From Planctomycetota bacterium (GTDB taxonomy: Bacteria; Planctomycetota; UBA1135), in NCBI GenBank assembly GCA_008501825.1, contig QQUA01000024.1, positions 1 to 64,000 of the forward strand: DNA of 64,000 bases, read 5' to 3'. The notes beneath the pieces are model-generated. The model was not told where the DNA came from. It saw only the letters and a program-made list of their open reading frames with translations, and made no database searches. This document shows, piece after piece, positions 50,208-58,396 of this stretch (its first letter is position 1; every line of letters starts with the position of its first letter). The translations under genes were made by a program, and so were the position numbers.

Positions 50208-51644
50208 GTTCCGGCGAGCTTCTTCCTTTCTTTCATCCGGCCAAGGGCAGTCCCGGAGAAAGCGGGCGAAAATCGGCAACTCTTCGAACAACAATTCCGC
50301 CTCCGCGTCGGGCAAGCCTCCGTAGCCGTCTTCCAAAGCGTTGGCCACGTAAGTTCGGATGACCTCCCAAGCCTGTTGCCAGCGCTGATTGCTCACCGCT
50401 TTCGGATCCTGAGCCCGAGCCGCTTCCACCAGAAGGCTCAAGCACTGAAATTCAGCTTGACTGATCCAAAGGACCGGGTGTTTCTTTTGTCGCCCGCCCA
50501 CTAATTTTGCTTCGATTCGACTCAAGGATTGGCAGAGCTGCCAAGCTTCTTCGACCTTCTCCCGTTGCAACAACCATTCGATTTCCAGGATGTAGAACGA
50601 AAACAGATTGTTGCGGGCAATGGTCTCGGCCACGTCACTTTGCGGATAACTCAAGGCTTCCTCCAAAGCGGCTTGCCCCCGATTCAACGAAGCTTGGGCT
50701 AGGTCCACAAAGGAGTCTCCCTCTTGCTCGGAAGCCTCGGAAAAGTGCATCGATTCCACCACCGCCATATTGCTATGAGGGCGGGCAAAGCGGCGATCCA
50801 ATTTTATGGCCGCTTCAAAGTGACCCCTGGCTTCGGTCAAGAAGATCTCCAACTTGCGAATTTTCTTGTATCGGATGATGGCAAGCAATCCCAGAATGTT
50901 TTCCCGATACGCCGGCATTCGTCGCAAAAATTCCGAAGTTAAAGGATCTTCGCTTTGGATTTCCGAAACCGGAGGTACTAAAGCTTCCCAGCGATCCTCC
51001 GCCTCGGCAATGGCCGATTTCAAACCTTCCTCGGAAAGGCCCTGGTTGCGCCGCACTTCTTCCATACTGCGGATGCCGTCGAAAACGTCCAACAAGACGT
51101 TCAGCAGGCGCTGTTCCGAAGTCGGATCCTGTTGCCCATTCCAAGCTTGTTTCAAATCTTTTAAATTCGAAATGTGGGCCTCAAGGGGAATTTTGAAACC
51201 GACGCTGGACAAACTGGTGGAATATTCTACCAAAACCGTGGCGGCATCTTGAACCAAACGGCGCACCAGAATTCCGTCAAAGGCCCGAACCATCCGCTCT
51301 CCCCTTCCGGCAAGAGCGTCCAAGCGTTCCGAGGCATGGGCGTGAACAGCCTTCATCTCCTCGTGGTCGCCCTTCATTTGCTGTTGCAGCTCTTGCTGTT
51401 CGCGCTGGATGGTCTGAAAATCGCGCCACTGCTGGGCCGAGGAAAATCCGGCAATCAAACCGGCACTGGCCAGGAACAAGATTAAACCTCGCCACAAAAC
51501 CAGTTCCTTTTGCAGGCCTTTCAACTTTTCCTGCACCGCCACTAAGGTCGGAATATCCTCCTGCTGCTCCTTGGCGGTTTCCGGCTTTTGGGCCGAAGCG
51601 GTTTTCTCCGGCGGATGGGGATTCGATTTCGAAGGAGTCGTCAT
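50181..51644 (-). CDS. Membrane-anchored coiled-coil protein, unknown
   Basis: A 487-residue protein. The N-terminal 35 residues are charged and disordered. A coiled-coil (LVAVQEKLKGLQKELVLW) leads into one membrane helix (GLILFLASAGLIAGFSSA), then a second coiled-coil (FQTIQREQQELQQQMKGDHEE). The C-terminal 350 residues are helical and TPR-like (GHFEAAIKLDRRFARPHSNMAVVE; QASLNRGQAALEEALSYPQ). It lies downstream of a terminator that closes the pseudoprotease gene, so it is probably transcribed from its own promoter. No recognised family; likely a scaffold. Confidence 0.72.
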   Translation of the reverse strand: MTTPSKSNPHPPEKTASAQKPETAKEQQEDIPTLVAVQEKLKGLQKELVLWRGLILFLASAGLIAGFSSAQQWRDFQTIQREQQELQQQMKGDHEEMKAVHAHASERLDALAGRGERMVRAFDGILVRRLVQDAATVLVEYSTSLSSVGFKIPLEAHISNLKDLKQAWNGQQDPTSEQRLLNVLLDVFDGIRSMEEVRRNQGLSEEGLKSAIAEAEDRWEALVPPVSEIQSEDPLTSEFLRRMPAYRENILGLLAIIRYKKIRKLEIFLTEARGHFEAAIKLDRRFARPHSNMAVVESMHFSEASEQEGDSFVDLAQASLNRGQAALEEALSYPQSDVAETIARNNLFSFYILEIEWLLQREKVEEAWQLCQSLSRIEAKLVGGRQKKHPVLWISQAEFQCLSLLVEAARAQDPKAVSNQRWQQAWEVIRTYVANALEDGYGGLPDAEAELLFEELPIFARFLRDCPWPDERKEEARRNLWSLVRGF

Positions 51645-51721
51645 GAGGAATGGAAAGCAATGAACCAGTCTTTCTCACGGCAACGACTTTGGGCCTCAAA
51701 ATCAGCCATTTTTCAAGAAAT

Positions 51722-51762
51722 TTAAAAAAGATCGGGAGTGGCGCCTGTAAAAGCACCACTCC
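51722..51762 (-). terminator. Intrinsic terminator after the pseudoprotease gene
   Basis: Minus-strand transcript: a stem of GGAGTGGTGC with GCGCCACTCC (51753-51762 with 51735-51744, one mismatch) and a nine-base loop, followed by GATCTTTTTT (complement of 51724-51734). It sits 17 bases after the stop of 51780-53648 and separates that gene from 50181-51644. Confidence 0.85.
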
Positions 51763-51779
51763 TTCGGGGTAAAGGGTCT

Positions 51780-53648
51780 TTATTCCGCCTCTGTGACGGT
51801 TAATTTCAAGCGATTGGTGGTCACCAGCCCTCCACCGGTAAAAATCGCCGCCTCGTAATACAAAGTCCGACCGATGAGGTCCGGGGTCAAGGTTATGTGG
51901 AAACTGGCGTTGCCCGAAGCATCGGTACCGGCGCTGTGGAGAATGGAGCCGACCGACACTTCCTCAACCGGAGGGCCCAACTCAAAGATTTGATTCATGA
52001 ACAGGCTTCCAGCGGGATTGGCACTGCGATAAAGCTTGTACGGAGCATTGGGAACGGTACTTTGTAGCTGAAAACCGTGCCATTTCACATAGAGCCATTC
52101 TTGGTCTCCCGGATAAGGTCGAGTTTCACCGCCGGACTGGCTGAGGGTGGCTTCGTAAGTTCGGATGCGATGCGGGATTTGCCACTTGCCGCCGTCATTG
52201 TCGGGATCGAAGTCCGGCTTTGGGGCCCAGTCCCCCACGGTTCGGCTGGAAGCTCCCTGGACTCGGGTTCGGCCGTCCAAGCCCCGGTACACCAAGCTGT
52301 TTTGGGATCGCACGGTATTGGGATTTTCCAACACCACGAAGTCCTGCAACGGGGTCAGCATCACTCCCAAGTAAGCGAACTTGCCGTTCTTCAAATCCGC
52401 CGGAAGCTTTACGTCAAACTCGACGTCGACCGAATTCATGGTGCCGATGTCAGGAAGTTCGATCCGGTGATCGCTGAGGAATTGGTCGCTCCGGTCGATG
52501 TGGGGATCTTCCGATAAGTAGGCATCGAAGCGAACCCAACCTCCCGGGTATTTTTCTTTCTCCTCCAAACCCGGACTCTTGCCCCTGGAAAAATTGACCA
52601 CGGTCACGGTCAACTCCACCTCTTGGCTAGGTAGGCATTCTTTCAAAAACCATCCGTTGGTCCCGACTTCCATGGCATTGACGTGCAACGGAACCAGGTC
52701 GTAACCCACGTTCGAGCGCAGGAAGAGAGCCTGGTCCCTAATCCACCAGAAAATTCCGGGGGAGACCGGAGTCACCTGAATCATGGATTCAAATGGGGTG
52801 AGGACCTTGGTCTCATGGACCACTCCGAAGACGTGGCCGCGTTGGGAGTAGATCGTAAAGGGAAAGATGGAGGTAAAGGGGCTGAGCTCTACCCGGGAAT
52901 CATCGTCCGGCTCGACCACGGGAAGATATCGGTATACCGGTCCGCCGAGGAACCGATTCTCTCCGCCCGCCGGGGATACAGACACCTTGCCTTTGTAGGT
53001 CGATCCAATGGCTTCAAAATCCTTGATCTGCTCGAAAGTCATCCCAGCCGTGCCGCAATCCGACGGGCCAGCCATTGCATTTCGCCAATTGGGGAGCCAT
53101 TGATGATCCAAGTTATACCCGAATTCAGTGGCGTAAGTTCGGTCAAAGAGGGATTCGTACAGCAAGGGCCGATCCAAGATCAGAACCCCTAAGGCATCCT
53201 TCAATTTCCCCTGCTGAACCCAGGCTTCCGGAGTGGCCATTTTGACCACCTTGGCCGGCGAGCCGGATATTTCCTTGGGAACCGTCACCGACAAAACCTG
53301 ATTCCAAGTGTCGTGTTTGGCGGCATGAACCACCCTGGCGCTGGTCAGGACGATTTGAGGATCGACCAAGGTTCCTGCTGCACATCCGACCCAGCCGGTT
53401 TTGGTGTCCAGATACTGAATCGTCACTACTCCTGGAGACTGGCTCTTGGGATAATCCAAAGACATTCCGCCCCATGGATTGGTCGACGGCCGGATGTTCT
53501 GGGTGGTAAATTCGACTCCCCCAAGAAGATCGTGATTGGGAGCGGTTTCCTGGCTTTCCGTTGCGGAATCCGGTTCGAAAACCAGGATTTTCATCGGACT
53601 TTGGGGTATCGGAAGTGCCAGAGACAGAAGCAAAATGGGAACGAGCAC
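51780..53648 (-). CDS. Secreted trypsin-fold pseudoprotease-like protein
   Basis: The protein is 622 residues from the GTG at 53648, with AGGAGG seven bases upstream. Signal peptide MLVPILLLSLALPIPQSP. Residues about 72-240 follow the S1/V8 protease layout: VVTIQYLDTKTGWVGCAAGTLV, VLTSARVVHAAK in place of VLTAAHC, KDALGVLIL at the Asp position (D151), and ENRFLGGPVY in place of GDSGGP. The catalytic His is Arg105 and the Ser is Leu234, so only Asp is kept and proteolysis is not expected. Residues about 325-622 are beta-rich Ig-like modules, one with ELTVTVVNFSRG and one at the C-terminus (LTPDLIGRTLYYEAAIF). It lies 73 bp after the kinase gene and may be co-transcribed with it. Confidence 0.8.
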   Translation of the reverse strand: MLVPILLLSLALPIPQSPMKILVFEPDSATESQETAPNHDLLGGVEFTTQNIRPSTNPWGGMSLDYPKSQSPGVVTIQYLDTKTGWVGCAAGTLVDPQIVLTSARVVHAAKHDTWNQVLSVTVPKEISGSPAKVVKMATPEAWVQQGKLKDALGVLILDRPLLYESLFDRTYATEFGYNLDHQWLPNWRNAMAGPSDCGTAGMTFEQIKDFEAIGSTYKGKVSVSPAGGENRFLGGPVYRYLPVVEPDDDSRVELSPFTSIFPFTIYSQRGHVFGVVHETKVLTPFESMIQVTPVSPGIFWWIRDQALFLRSNVGYDLVPLHVNAMEVGTNGWFLKECLPSQEVELTVTVVNFSRGKSPGLEEKEKYPGGWVRFDAYLSEDPHIDRSDQFLSDHRIELPDIGTMNSVDVEFDVKLPADLKNGKFAYLGVMLTPLQDFVVLENPNTVRSQNSLVYRGLDGRTRVQGASSRTVGDWAPKPDFDPDNDGGKWQIPHRIRTYEATLSQSGGETRPYPGDQEWLYVKWHGFQLQSTVPNAPYKLYRSANPAGSLFMNQIFELGPPVEEVSVGSILHSAGTDASGNASFHITLTPDLIGRTLYYEAAIFTGGGLVTTNRLKLTVTEAE

Positions 53649-53721
53649 GAGGAAGCCTCCTGGATCGAGAATGCTTAGAACTATGAATGTGAGGGCCCCA
53701 CCCTAGCAAACTCCCTTTGGC

Positions 53722-56304
53722 CTACGATTCAGGCACCACTCGAATCCAAACCCTTTGTGGGGTAAAGCCCGGGCGGGCAGTGGCATCGAAGTTCACCCGG
53801 CTGCCGATTTCAAATCCTGGAAGACTTCCCAAAGTTTCCCCGTCCAGGCGTAAAGCACCGTCCGACCAGGAAAGATTTTGCTCAGCCCCGGGAACGATGC
53901 CTTTGCCGGTGCGGATCCGGGTACCGGATAACCAAATTGCCGGCAAAGCGGTCCGGGTCGGTTTTTCCAAACGTACCTTTCCACCCAACCAATGAACGGA
54001 TCTGGGCACCGGATGATCCGCCGCCAATTGCCAACGCACCGACCAGGCTTGGACTTCAAAGGCATTGCGCGGCCAGTGCAACTCGCGACGCCATCGTTTC
54101 TCGCCCCAACTTGGATTCTGCCAGACGATTTCCACTCCGCCGTCGACGATTTCCACTTCCGCAGTGGGGTGATCCCGGCGCCAAAGGTTGACCAAGTTCT
54201 CCAGCGGCGTCGGCGCCGGTTTCACTTGATCGCTCTCCCCTTGATCCGCGGGTGTATTGGAGTCGGTCTCCACCGGCTCGCTTTCCCATTGCCGAATCCA
54301 ATAATCCGGCGACCGGGAAGGCGCCCATTCATCCAAGGCCAAGGAGGCCATGGTGTCGATGGCTTCCTGGGTCCTTCCCTGGCACCACAGCAACTGCCCT
54401 TGCAACCACAGCAATTCGCTTCCTTGAGTCGGATGGAGCATGGCTCCCAAACCGCTGGGCTCCAGCGCCAACAAGGCTATGGGCATCGGCCCCTCCCCGG
54501 TTTGCAATTGCCAGCGCCCACCGGCGCCCGGTTGCTCGGAAAGGCGGCCGCGGAAATTCCCGGACCGGAAGGGAACGTCGACGAAACGGCCGGCGTGATC
54601 GGCCCAATAAGCCTGGACCCGGCGGTACACCCGATTCAATTCTTCCACTCTTAATTTTTCACGCCTTCCTTCCAAGGAATGGCTCAATAAAACTTCGGCG
54701 GTGTTTTGCCACAAGGCTTCGGCCTGCTCGAATTCGCCCCGGCGCAACCACTTCCGGCTTTGTTGCAGGCGTGCAGGCATATACCTCCGTGCCCGCTCTC
54801 CCAAACGTTCCTCCCAAAGCTGTTCCAATTCCAGCCGGCGAAACCGCAAACGGGCCATGGGATCCGGTCCTCCGGTATAAAGCGGCAACTCCTCCACCGG
54901 AAGATTTTCCCGCTTCCAGGCTTCCCGAACCTCCTGGTCCCAAGCTTCGATTTGGAATTCTTCTTCCGCCATCGATCGCCGCGCCTGTTTTAGGAAAAGT
55001 TGCAGGATGGCTTCCGCCCTAGCCGCCACTTGCTCGCCGAGGGCCAAGACCCGAGAGGAAGCTTGGCGAACGTGACTGTCTCGCCACTGCGAGAACTGAG
55101 GCCCGGCTTCCGCCGGCAACTCCGCCGCCGCCATGACTTCCAATTCCTGCAAAGCAAGACGCAAGCGGCCGTCGTTTTGATAGCGGAGATAACTTTGCCG
55201 AAACGGCGTGGCCCACAATTCGAATTCCCGCTCTTCTTGTCGCACCGGGACGTTGGGCGGTGGCGGCAATGCATCCTGAATCAGATCGGAATCCCGGGTT
55301 TCGGTTCCTTCTTGAACCTGACTGTGCAAGTCGGGATTGAGATCGGGGTCGGCATTCGGAGTGTCCCCGTCGGGCCAGAAGAAACCGGTCGCCGCCAAGA
55401 CCACCAAGGCACATCCGGCCGCCGCCAGAGCCACTATGCGCCTTCTTCGGCGATATCCAGCGACCAGCCGAGGAGGAATGCCGACCAGAACCCGCTCTAA
55501 ATCGTTCCCAAGGTCACGAGCCCGGGCATAACGATTTTCCGGTTCCTTGGCCATGGCCACCGCCACCACCGCTTGCAATTCCTCCGGCACTTGAGCCGGC
55601 AAAGGCTCGGCTTCCGTATGCAAAACTCGATGGATGACCTCGCCCACTCCCGAGCCCAAAAACGGCGGCCGGCCGCTAAGGGCGTGATACAAGGTGGCTC
55701 CCAAGGAATAAACGTCGGCCTCAGGTCCAAGGTCCGAGGGATCGCGGGCTTGTTCCGGACTCATATAAGCCGGGGAACCCAAGGCCGCTCCTTGACGAGT
55801 CAGAGTCGGGTCTTCCCGCCTTCTCACCAATCCCAAATCGGCCAGCACCGCTCCCCGAGTTTGATGAATCAAAATATTGTGAGGTTTGACGTCGCGATGC
55901 AAAGCCCCATGACGATGCAATTTTTGCAACGCCCGGGCGACTTGCATCCCCAGGCGGGCGGCGTGCTCCCACGGCAGGGGTTCGCCTCGAAACATATCTC
56001 TCAAGGTCGGCCCTTCGATGTACTCCAACAACAGGGCCGGTCGTCCTTCTACTTCAAAAGCGCCGAAGGAACGAACCAAATTCGGATGGCGGATTTCCTC
56101 CAGTAGCAAGGCTTCCCGCCGCCAGCGTTCGCGAATGCGACTGTCCTTGGCCGCGCTACCACGCAAAACTTTGAGGGCCCAGGCGTGCCGTTCTTCATCT
56201 TCGACCAAATAGACTTCGCTGAGCGGCGACTGGCCAAGTCGCCGAACCGGTTTTAAACCGCGAGGGAGGCGCAAGGAACCGGAAGCCGGCGGATCGGGAT
56301 TCAT
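53722..56304 (-). CDS. Membrane Ser/Thr protein kinase (PknB-like) with large C-terminal domain
   Basis: An 860-residue protein. The kinase domain is at about 15-275: a weak glycine loop RRLGQSPLSEVYLV (one Gly only), VAIK-type Lys45 (ALKVL), Glu65, LHRDVKPHN with Asp138 and Asn143, ADLGLVRR (Asp156, DLG for DFG) and GSPAYMSPEQ at the activation segment. After a basic stretch (YRRRRR) there is one membrane helix (IVALAAAGCALVVLAATGFF, about 288-307). About 550 residues of unknown, helix-rich sequence follow, probably outside the cytoplasm. An FHA/sigma-54 activator gene is 34 bp upstream in the same direction, a likely phospho-partner (inference). Confidence 0.93.
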   Translation of the reverse strand: MNPDPPASGSLRLPRGLKPVRRLGQSPLSEVYLVEDEERHAWALKVLRGSAAKDSRIRERWRREALLLEEIRHPNLVRSFGAFEVEGRPALLLEYIEGPTLRDMFRGEPLPWEHAARLGMQVARALQKLHRHGALHRDVKPHNILIHQTRGAVLADLGLVRRREDPTLTRQGAALGSPAYMSPEQARDPSDLGPEADVYSLGATLYHALSGRPPFLGSGVGEVIHRVLHTEAEPLPAQVPEELQAVVAVAMAKEPENRYARARDLGNDLERVLVGIPPRLVAGYRRRRRIVALAAAGCALVVLAATGFFWPDGDTPNADPDLNPDLHSQVQEGTETRDSDLIQDALPPPPNVPVRQEEREFELWATPFRQSYLRYQNDGRLRLALQELEVMAAAELPAEAGPQFSQWRDSHVRQASSRVLALGEQVAARAEAILQLFLKQARRSMAEEEFQIEAWDQEVREAWKRENLPVEELPLYTGGPDPMARLRFRRLELEQLWEERLGERARRYMPARLQQSRKWLRRGEFEQAEALWQNTAEVLLSHSLEGRREKLRVEELNRVYRRVQAYWADHAGRFVDVPFRSGNFRGRLSEQPGAGGRWQLQTGEGPMPIALLALEPSGLGAMLHPTQGSELLWLQGQLLWCQGRTQEAIDTMASLALDEWAPSRSPDYWIRQWESEPVETDSNTPADQGESDQVKPAPTPLENLVNLWRRDHPTAEVEIVDGGVEIVWQNPSWGEKRWRRELHWPRNAFEVQAWSVRWQLAADHPVPRSVHWLGGKVRLEKPTRTALPAIWLSGTRIRTGKGIVPGAEQNLSWSDGALRLDGETLGSLPGFEIGSRVNFDATARPGFTPQRVWIRVVPES

Positions 56305-56338
56305 TTCCTCTCCCGTCGCCTGGCCACGGTTTCAGGCC

Positions 56339-58234
56339 TCATCCCTGAACCTCCGGAAGCAAGTTGTATTTCTCGATTTTGCGCAAAAGGGCGAAGCGGG
56401 AAATTCCCAACCGTTTGGCCGCTTGCGAACGGTTGCCGCTGGCCGCTTTCAAGGCTTCTCGAATCGCCGCTTGTTCCATCGCCGCGATCCGTTCCGGCAA
56501 GGGCCGATCGACGCCGGGGTCTCCGTGTAGAGCCACCGGCTCTTCCCGAATTTCAGCGGAAAGCTCTTCCATTTGGATCGGGCCTTCCCCCAATAAAGTC
56601 AAACGCCGCACCTCGTTGCGCAATTGGCGGACGTTGCCGGGCCAGGAATAGGCCTCCAAGCGATTCAAGGCTTGCGCTCCCAGCTCTCGACTTTGCCGGC
56701 CCAGGGTTTCGGCTTCAGCCGTAAGAAAATGTTCTGCCAACAAAGCCACGTCCCCTTGCCTCTGGCGCAAAGGCGGCAATTCCAGCAGCACGACTTTAAT
56801 CCGGTAGTAGAGGTCTTCGCGAAAACCGCCTTGCTCCACTTCTTGAACCAAATCTCGATTGGTGGCGCAAATGACCCGGACGTCGACTTTTCGCACTTCG
56901 TCGGAACCGAGACGGCGAACTTCCCCTTCTTGCAAAGCGCGGAGTAGCCGCGCCTGCATGGCAGAGGACATTTCCCCGACTTCATCCAAAAACAAAGTTC
57001 CGCCATGCGCTTCTTCAAAGCGGCCGACGCGATCGCGGGTGGCCCCGGTATAAGCTCCCTTCACGTGGCCGAACAACTCCGATTCCAACAAAGTGTCGGG
57101 CAAAGCCCCACAATTTTCGGTGACGAAGTTCTTGGCCGCCCGGGGACCGCCGAAGTGCAGCGCCTGAGCCACCATTTCTTTTCCGGTGCCGCTTTCGCCT
57201 TGAATCAACACCGAGACGTCGCTGTTCATCACTCGGTCCATGGCGGCGAACATGCGTTCCATCGCCGCGGAAGCGCCGATGATGCCGCCGAAGCGGCCCT
57301 GGGGATTGCGCGGGGAGGAGTTGGCCTCCGGGCGCACCGTGACTCTCTTCCCCAACTCCCTTTGCAGGGAAGAAACCCGACGTTTCAGACTTTGCAATTT
57401 GCGCCGCATCCGAGCCGCTCCCAAAGCGGTGGAAGCCACGCTGGCCAAACCGGCCAACAACTCTTTTTCATCCTGCAAAAAAGCTCCGGAAGCCAGGCGA
57501 TGGTCGACCAGCAGGATGCCAATGGTTTCGCTGCCGTGGCGTAAAGGGACTGCCAACAACGAGCGAACTCCCAAATCGCTGAGACTGGCCACTCCGGCGA
57601 ATTCACCGTCGGAGGCAGCATCTTGCAACAGCAAGGGAGCTTCGCTGTTCAAGGTTTTCTCCAACAGCGTTTGCGATACCTTCTGTTCCGGTCCGGGAAT
57701 CGGCTCCCGAGCGAAGTTTCGCCCCATGGCCAATTGAGTTCGTCCTTGGTCCACCAAGAAAACGAATCCGCGTTCGGCCCGGGTCAGGCTGACCGCCGCA
57801 TCGATCAACATGGCCGCAACCCGCTCCAACTTGTCCTCTTCCTCGAGGGCACGGGCCACCGCCAACAAAGTTTGCAGGATGTCCCGCTCCCGGGGAAGTT
57901 GTTGGGTTTGAGTCGATTCAATCGCGCTCAGCGCATCGATCACCCCGCCGGTCAAACGCAGTGTGGTACTGCCAACCCGCACCACGTCCCCCCGGGAGAG
58001 AGGACGCCGCTGGACCCGCACTCCATCGACCCAGGTTCCGTTGGCCGAATCCAAATCGACCACGAAGACCTCGGAACCCAAGCGCTCGAATCGGCAATGG
58101 TTCCGCGAGGCCAGGGGATCCTCCAAGCGAAGCTCGCAGTCTTTGCCGCGCCCGACCTGCACCCGGTCCCCTTCCAACGAGACCACGCGTTGCACGTTGT
58201 CCCGTTCGACCACGATTTCCAGGGCGTTGGGCAT
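56339..58234 (-). CDS. Sigma-54-dependent activator with FHA, GAF and HTH domains
   Basis: A 631-residue protein. The FHA domain (1-97) has GRGKD at 28-32, SRNHCRF at 43-49 and SANGTWVDG at 63-71, all phosphothreonine-reading features. A GAF-like sensor (about 115-275) is followed by a coiled-coil. The AAA+ domain has Walker A GESGTGKE (346-353), the sigma-54 contact loop GAYTGA (393-398, Tyr for the usual Phe) and Walker B GGTLFLDEVGE (411-421). A Fis-type helix-turn-helix (NRSQAAKRLGISRFALLRK) ends the protein. It activates sigma-54 promoters. FHA in place of a receiver domain suggests control by the neighbouring Ser/Thr kinase. Confidence 0.95.
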   Translation of the reverse strand: MPNALEIVVERDNVQRVVSLEGDRVQVGRGKDCELRLEDPLASRNHCRFERLGSEVFVVDLDSANGTWVDGVRVQRRPLSRGDVVRVGSTTLRLTGGVIDALSAIESTQTQQLPRERDILQTLLAVARALEEEDKLERVAAMLIDAAVSLTRAERGFVFLVDQGRTQLAMGRNFAREPIPGPEQKVSQTLLEKTLNSEAPLLLQDAASDGEFAGVASLSDLGVRSLLAVPLRHGSETIGILLVDHRLASGAFLQDEKELLAGLASVASTALGAARMRRKLQSLKRRVSSLQRELGKRVTVRPEANSSPRNPQGRFGGIIGASAAMERMFAAMDRVMNSDVSVLIQGESGTGKEMVAQALHFGGPRAAKNFVTENCGALPDTLLESELFGHVKGAYTGATRDRVGRFEEAHGGTLFLDEVGEMSSAMQARLLRALQEGEVRRLGSDEVRKVDVRVICATNRDLVQEVEQGGFREDLYYRIKVVLLELPPLRQRQGDVALLAEHFLTAEAETLGRQSRELGAQALNRLEAYSWPGNVRQLRNEVRRLTLLGEGPIQMEELSAEIREEPVALHGDPGVDRPLPERIAAMEQAAIREALKAASGNRSQAAKRLGISRFALLRKIEKYNLLPEVQG

Positions 58235-58284
58235 GGATCGAGGATACTGCCTTGGGTCTATGGGGGGGAAGGAGGATTCAGCCG

Positions 58285-58310
58285 CCTCCCGGGCCTTGGC
58301 GGCCGGGAGG
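58285..58310. repeat. GC-rich inverted repeat without T run
   Basis: CCTCCCGG (58285-58292) and CCGGGAGG (58303-58310) form an eight-base perfect stem with a ten-base spacer in the 162-bp gap between the regulator and the TIGR03545-like gene. No U tract follows on either strand, so it is not a classical terminator; an operator or transcript-end hairpin is possible. Confidence 0.35.
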
Positions 58311-58396
58311 GAAGCCGTCGGGCCGGCTCCTGGGTTTAGCGTCCCAAAGCCTCAGGGTTACTTCGGGCAGGGACGGAATCCAAGGGGCAAGCGGCT

